From CAZBQG01 sp964493945 (GTDB taxonomy: Bacteria; Pseudomonadota; Alphaproteobacteria; Rhodospirillales; UBA2165): 7,280 nt of DNA. The translations under genes were made by a program, and so were the position numbers. Every line of letters begins with the position of its first letter. The stretch's first letter is position 1. Where the stretch lies: positions 1 through 7,280 of the forward strand of contig CAZBQG010000230.1 in assembly GCA_964493945.1 (NCBI GenBank). The letters are read 5' to 3'. The notes under the pieces are model-generated. The model made no database searches and was not told the origin of the DNA. It was given only the letters and a program-made list of their open reading frames with translations. This document shows positions 5,794-7,280 of this stretch, in pieces.

Positions 5794-7215
5794 ATGACTT
5801 CAAAAAAAATGGATGGCAAGACGAGGGATGCAATTTGCGCCGAACTGGGACCCAAAGGTGTGCTTTTGGACTCAGCGGATATGGCCACTTACATTGTCGA
5901 GCTGGCGGGCTTGGGCCAAAGCAGCCCCGAGATGGTGGCCCGCCCAGCTTCCACCGGAGAAGTGGCCGCCGTGGTGACAGTGTGCGCTGAGGCCGGGCTG
6001 CCCATTACGCCGCTGGGCGGCGGCACGGGGCTGGTAGGCGGCGGCATCGCCGATGGGGGGCTGGTGCTCAGCCTGGACCGCATGAATAAAATCGAGACCA
6101 TTGATGCGGTCAACCACACCATGACCGTGCAGGCGGGCTGCGTGCTGGCGAATTTGCAAGAAGCGGCGGCCGGGGAGGGATGCCTGTTCCCCCTAAGCCT
6201 GGGCAGCGAGGGGAGCTGCCGGATCGGCGGCAATCTGTCGACCAATGCCGGTGGCGTCGGCGTACTGCGTTACGGCAATACCCGGGAACTGGTTTTGGGG
6301 TTGGAGGTAGTGCTGGCCGACGGGAGGATTTGGGATGGGCTCAGCGCCTTGCGCAAGGATAATACGGGCTATGACCTCAAGCAGATATTCGTCGGCGCGG
6401 AAGGCACGCTGGGAATCATCACCCGGGCCGTGGTGAAACTGTTTCCCGCCCCCCGCACCAAGGTGACGGCCATGGCCGCCACTGACAGCATCCATAAGGT
6501 ACAGAATCTGTTCGGGCGGGTGCGGGCGGTCTGTGACGAACGGCTGACCGCCTTTGAGATGCTGCCCAGGATCGGCGTCGAGAGCTGCGTCACCTATTAC
6601 GAGGATTTGTCCAACCCCTTGGCGGAGTATCATCCCTTTTACGCTCTGATTGAGCTTACCGCGCCCAGCCTGGATGATGAGCTGCGCCCTGGCCTGGAGG
6701 CCATTTTGGGGGACGCCCTGGAAGCGGAAATCATCACCGATGCCGTCTTCGCCGAAAGTGAGGCGCAGGAGCTGTCCCTTTGGGCCTTGCGCGAACGCAC
6801 CCCCGAAGCCCAGACCTTTTTGGGTGCTTCCATCAAGCATGACGTGGCGGTGCCTGTCTCCCAAACGGCACAATTCATCTCCGAAGTGGTGAAACGCATC
6901 GAGGCCGCATTTCCAGGTGCGCGCGCCTTTCCCTTCGGCCATATGGGTGATGGCAATATCCATTGCAATGTGACTCAGCCTGAAGACATGACGGCCGAGG
7001 AATTTTACGCAAGGCGCGCCGATCTGAACCGGGTGGTCCATGATCTGGTGGTGGAAATGGGCGGCTCCATCAGTGCCGAACACGGGATCGGCCTGCTTCG
7101 CCGGGAGGAATTGGAACATTATGCCAGCGATTTTAAGCTGGAAATGATGCGCCGGATCAAGACGGCCTTCGATCCGGACAACATCATGAATCCGGGCAAG
7201 GTGGTGAAACTTTAG
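5794..7215 (+). CDS. FAD-linked D-2-hydroxyacid dehydrogenase (D-lactate / D-2-hydroxyglutarate dehydrogenase family)
   Basis: A 473-residue flavoenzyme that should oxidise a D-2-hydroxyacid to the 2-oxoacid, passing electrons to a quinone, cytochrome or electron-transfer flavoprotein. The N-terminal half is the PCMH-type FAD-binding domain: PLGGGTGLVGG (73-83), GSEGSCRIGGNLSTNAGG (137-154), RYGNTRELVLGLEVVLADG (159-177), and KDNTGYDLKQIFVGAEGTLGIIT (188-210). The C-terminal half is the FAD-oxidase C domain. R333 and K348 (in LRERTPEAQ and IKHDVAVP) match substrate-carboxylate-binding positions. GHMGDGNIH (H383, H390) and SAEHGIG (E429, H430) match the metal site and catalytic histidine known from D2HGDH enzymes. 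The segment before the RPAS motif (about 33-47) departs from the usual DWxGxYRG pattern. No signal peptide or strong membrane helix is visible. The choice between D-lactate, D-2-hydroxyglutarate and glycolate (GlcD) cannot be settled, though lack of adjacent glcE/glcF argues against glycolate oxidase. It is the last gene of the run. Confidence 0.92.
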   Translation: MTSKKMDGKTRDAICAELGPKGVLLDSADMATYIVELAGLGQSSPEMVARPASTGEVAAVVTVCAEAGLPITPLGGGTGLVGGGIADGGLVLSLDRMNKIETIDAVNHTMTVQAGCVLANLQEAAAGEGCLFPLSLGSEGSCRIGGNLSTNAGGVGVLRYGNTRELVLGLEVVLADGRIWDGLSALRKDNTGYDLKQIFVGAEGTLGIITRAVVKLFPAPRTKVTAMAATDSIHKVQNLFGRVRAVCDERLTAFEMLPRIGVESCVTYYEDLSNPLAEYHPFYALIELTAPSLDDELRPGLEAILGDALEAEIITDAVFAESEAQELSLWALRERTPEAQTFLGASIKHDVAVPVSQTAQFISEVVKRIEAAFPGARAFPFGHMGDGNIHCNVTQPEDMTAEEFYARRADLNRVVHDLVVEMGGSISAEHGIGLLRREELEHYASDFKLEMMRRIKTAFDPDNIMNPGKVVKL

Positions 7216-7228
7216 GTCCTGTTGGCAG

Positions 7229-7280
7229 TTACCGCATCCAGATGACCGCGCTGACGAGGAAGAGCATGGCCATGTAGGCC
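7229..7280 (-). CDS. C-terminal fragment of a membrane protein (5' end outside window)
   Basis: Read on the minus strand, the right edge gives 16 codons ending in TAA (complement of 7229-7231): AYMAMLFLVSAVIWMR. This is one hydrophobic helix with a terminal arginine, typical of the last transmembrane segment of a membrane protein. It would converge on the dehydrogenase gene, with 13 bp between the two stops and no visible terminator hairpin. The fragment is too short to assign a family, and coding status is an inference. Confidence 0.45.
   Translation of the reverse strand, partial: AYMAMLFLVSAVIWMR

Noticed and set aside
6193..7119. Long minus-strand open frame (308 codons) opposite the FAD-linked dehydrogenase
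   Set aside because: The plus-strand frame carries complete FAD-binding and metal-site motifs. The minus-strand translation is low-complexity, rich in G, Q and H, with no recognisable domain, which is typical antisense shadowing in GC-rich DNA.
7216..7228. Terminator between the dehydrogenase and the converging membrane gene
   Set aside because: Only 13 bp separate the stops, and no hairpin or T-tract is present.

Overview
This is a GC-rich, gene-dense stretch of bacterial chromosome. It looks like ordinary core metabolism and housekeeping, with one unusual fused gene. Protein character points to Proteobacteria, most likely Alphaproteobacteria: the CysQ motif is WLVDALDGTKEF, TsaC is the two-domain Sua5 type, and TsaC is followed directly by an FAD-linked D-2-hydroxyacid dehydrogenase. 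This placement is inferred from protein style only. I see no mobile element, CRISPR array, rRNA or tRNA.

Layout. Positions 3-203 (+) hold the C-terminal tail of a membrane protein cut by the window edge. Positions 237-1259 (+) encode a PLP-dependent low-specificity L-threonine aldolase. A good sigma70-like promoter follows its stop codon and leads into 1314-2750 (+). That gene is a single-chain fusion of a Memo domain (AmmeMemoRadiSam protein B) and an AMMECR1 domain (protein A). Its 3' end overlaps by 12 bp, tail to tail, a minus-strand gene at 2739-3473 for an SbcD-like calcineurin-fold metallophosphoesterase. A 109-bp divergent intergenic region (3474-3582) separates that gene from a plus-strand run: cupin protein (3583-4047), CysQ (4064-4837), Sua5/TsaC (4845-5792) and FAD-linked dehydrogenase (5794-7215). 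The gaps in this run are 16, 7 and 1 nt, so it is probably one transcription unit. At the right edge, the last codons of a minus-strand membrane protein (7229-7280) converge on the dehydrogenase gene.

How the genes relate. The cupin-cysQ-tsaC-dehydrogenase run combines unrelated housekeeping tasks: pAp recycling from sulfate assimilation, the t6A tRNA modification, and oxidation of a D-2-hydroxyacid. Threonine is the substrate of TsaC and also of the nearby threonine aldolase, but the two genes lie in separate units and any link is speculative.

The most interesting element is the Memo-AMMECR1 fusion. It belongs to a widely conserved three-part system (Memo, AMMECR1, radical SAM) whose biochemical role is still unclear. 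Here two components are covalently joined, the Memo metal-site residues are intact, and the radical SAM partner is absent from the window. A second point is a His-to-Asn change in the last metal-binding motif of the phosphoesterase (GHWN instead of GHxH).
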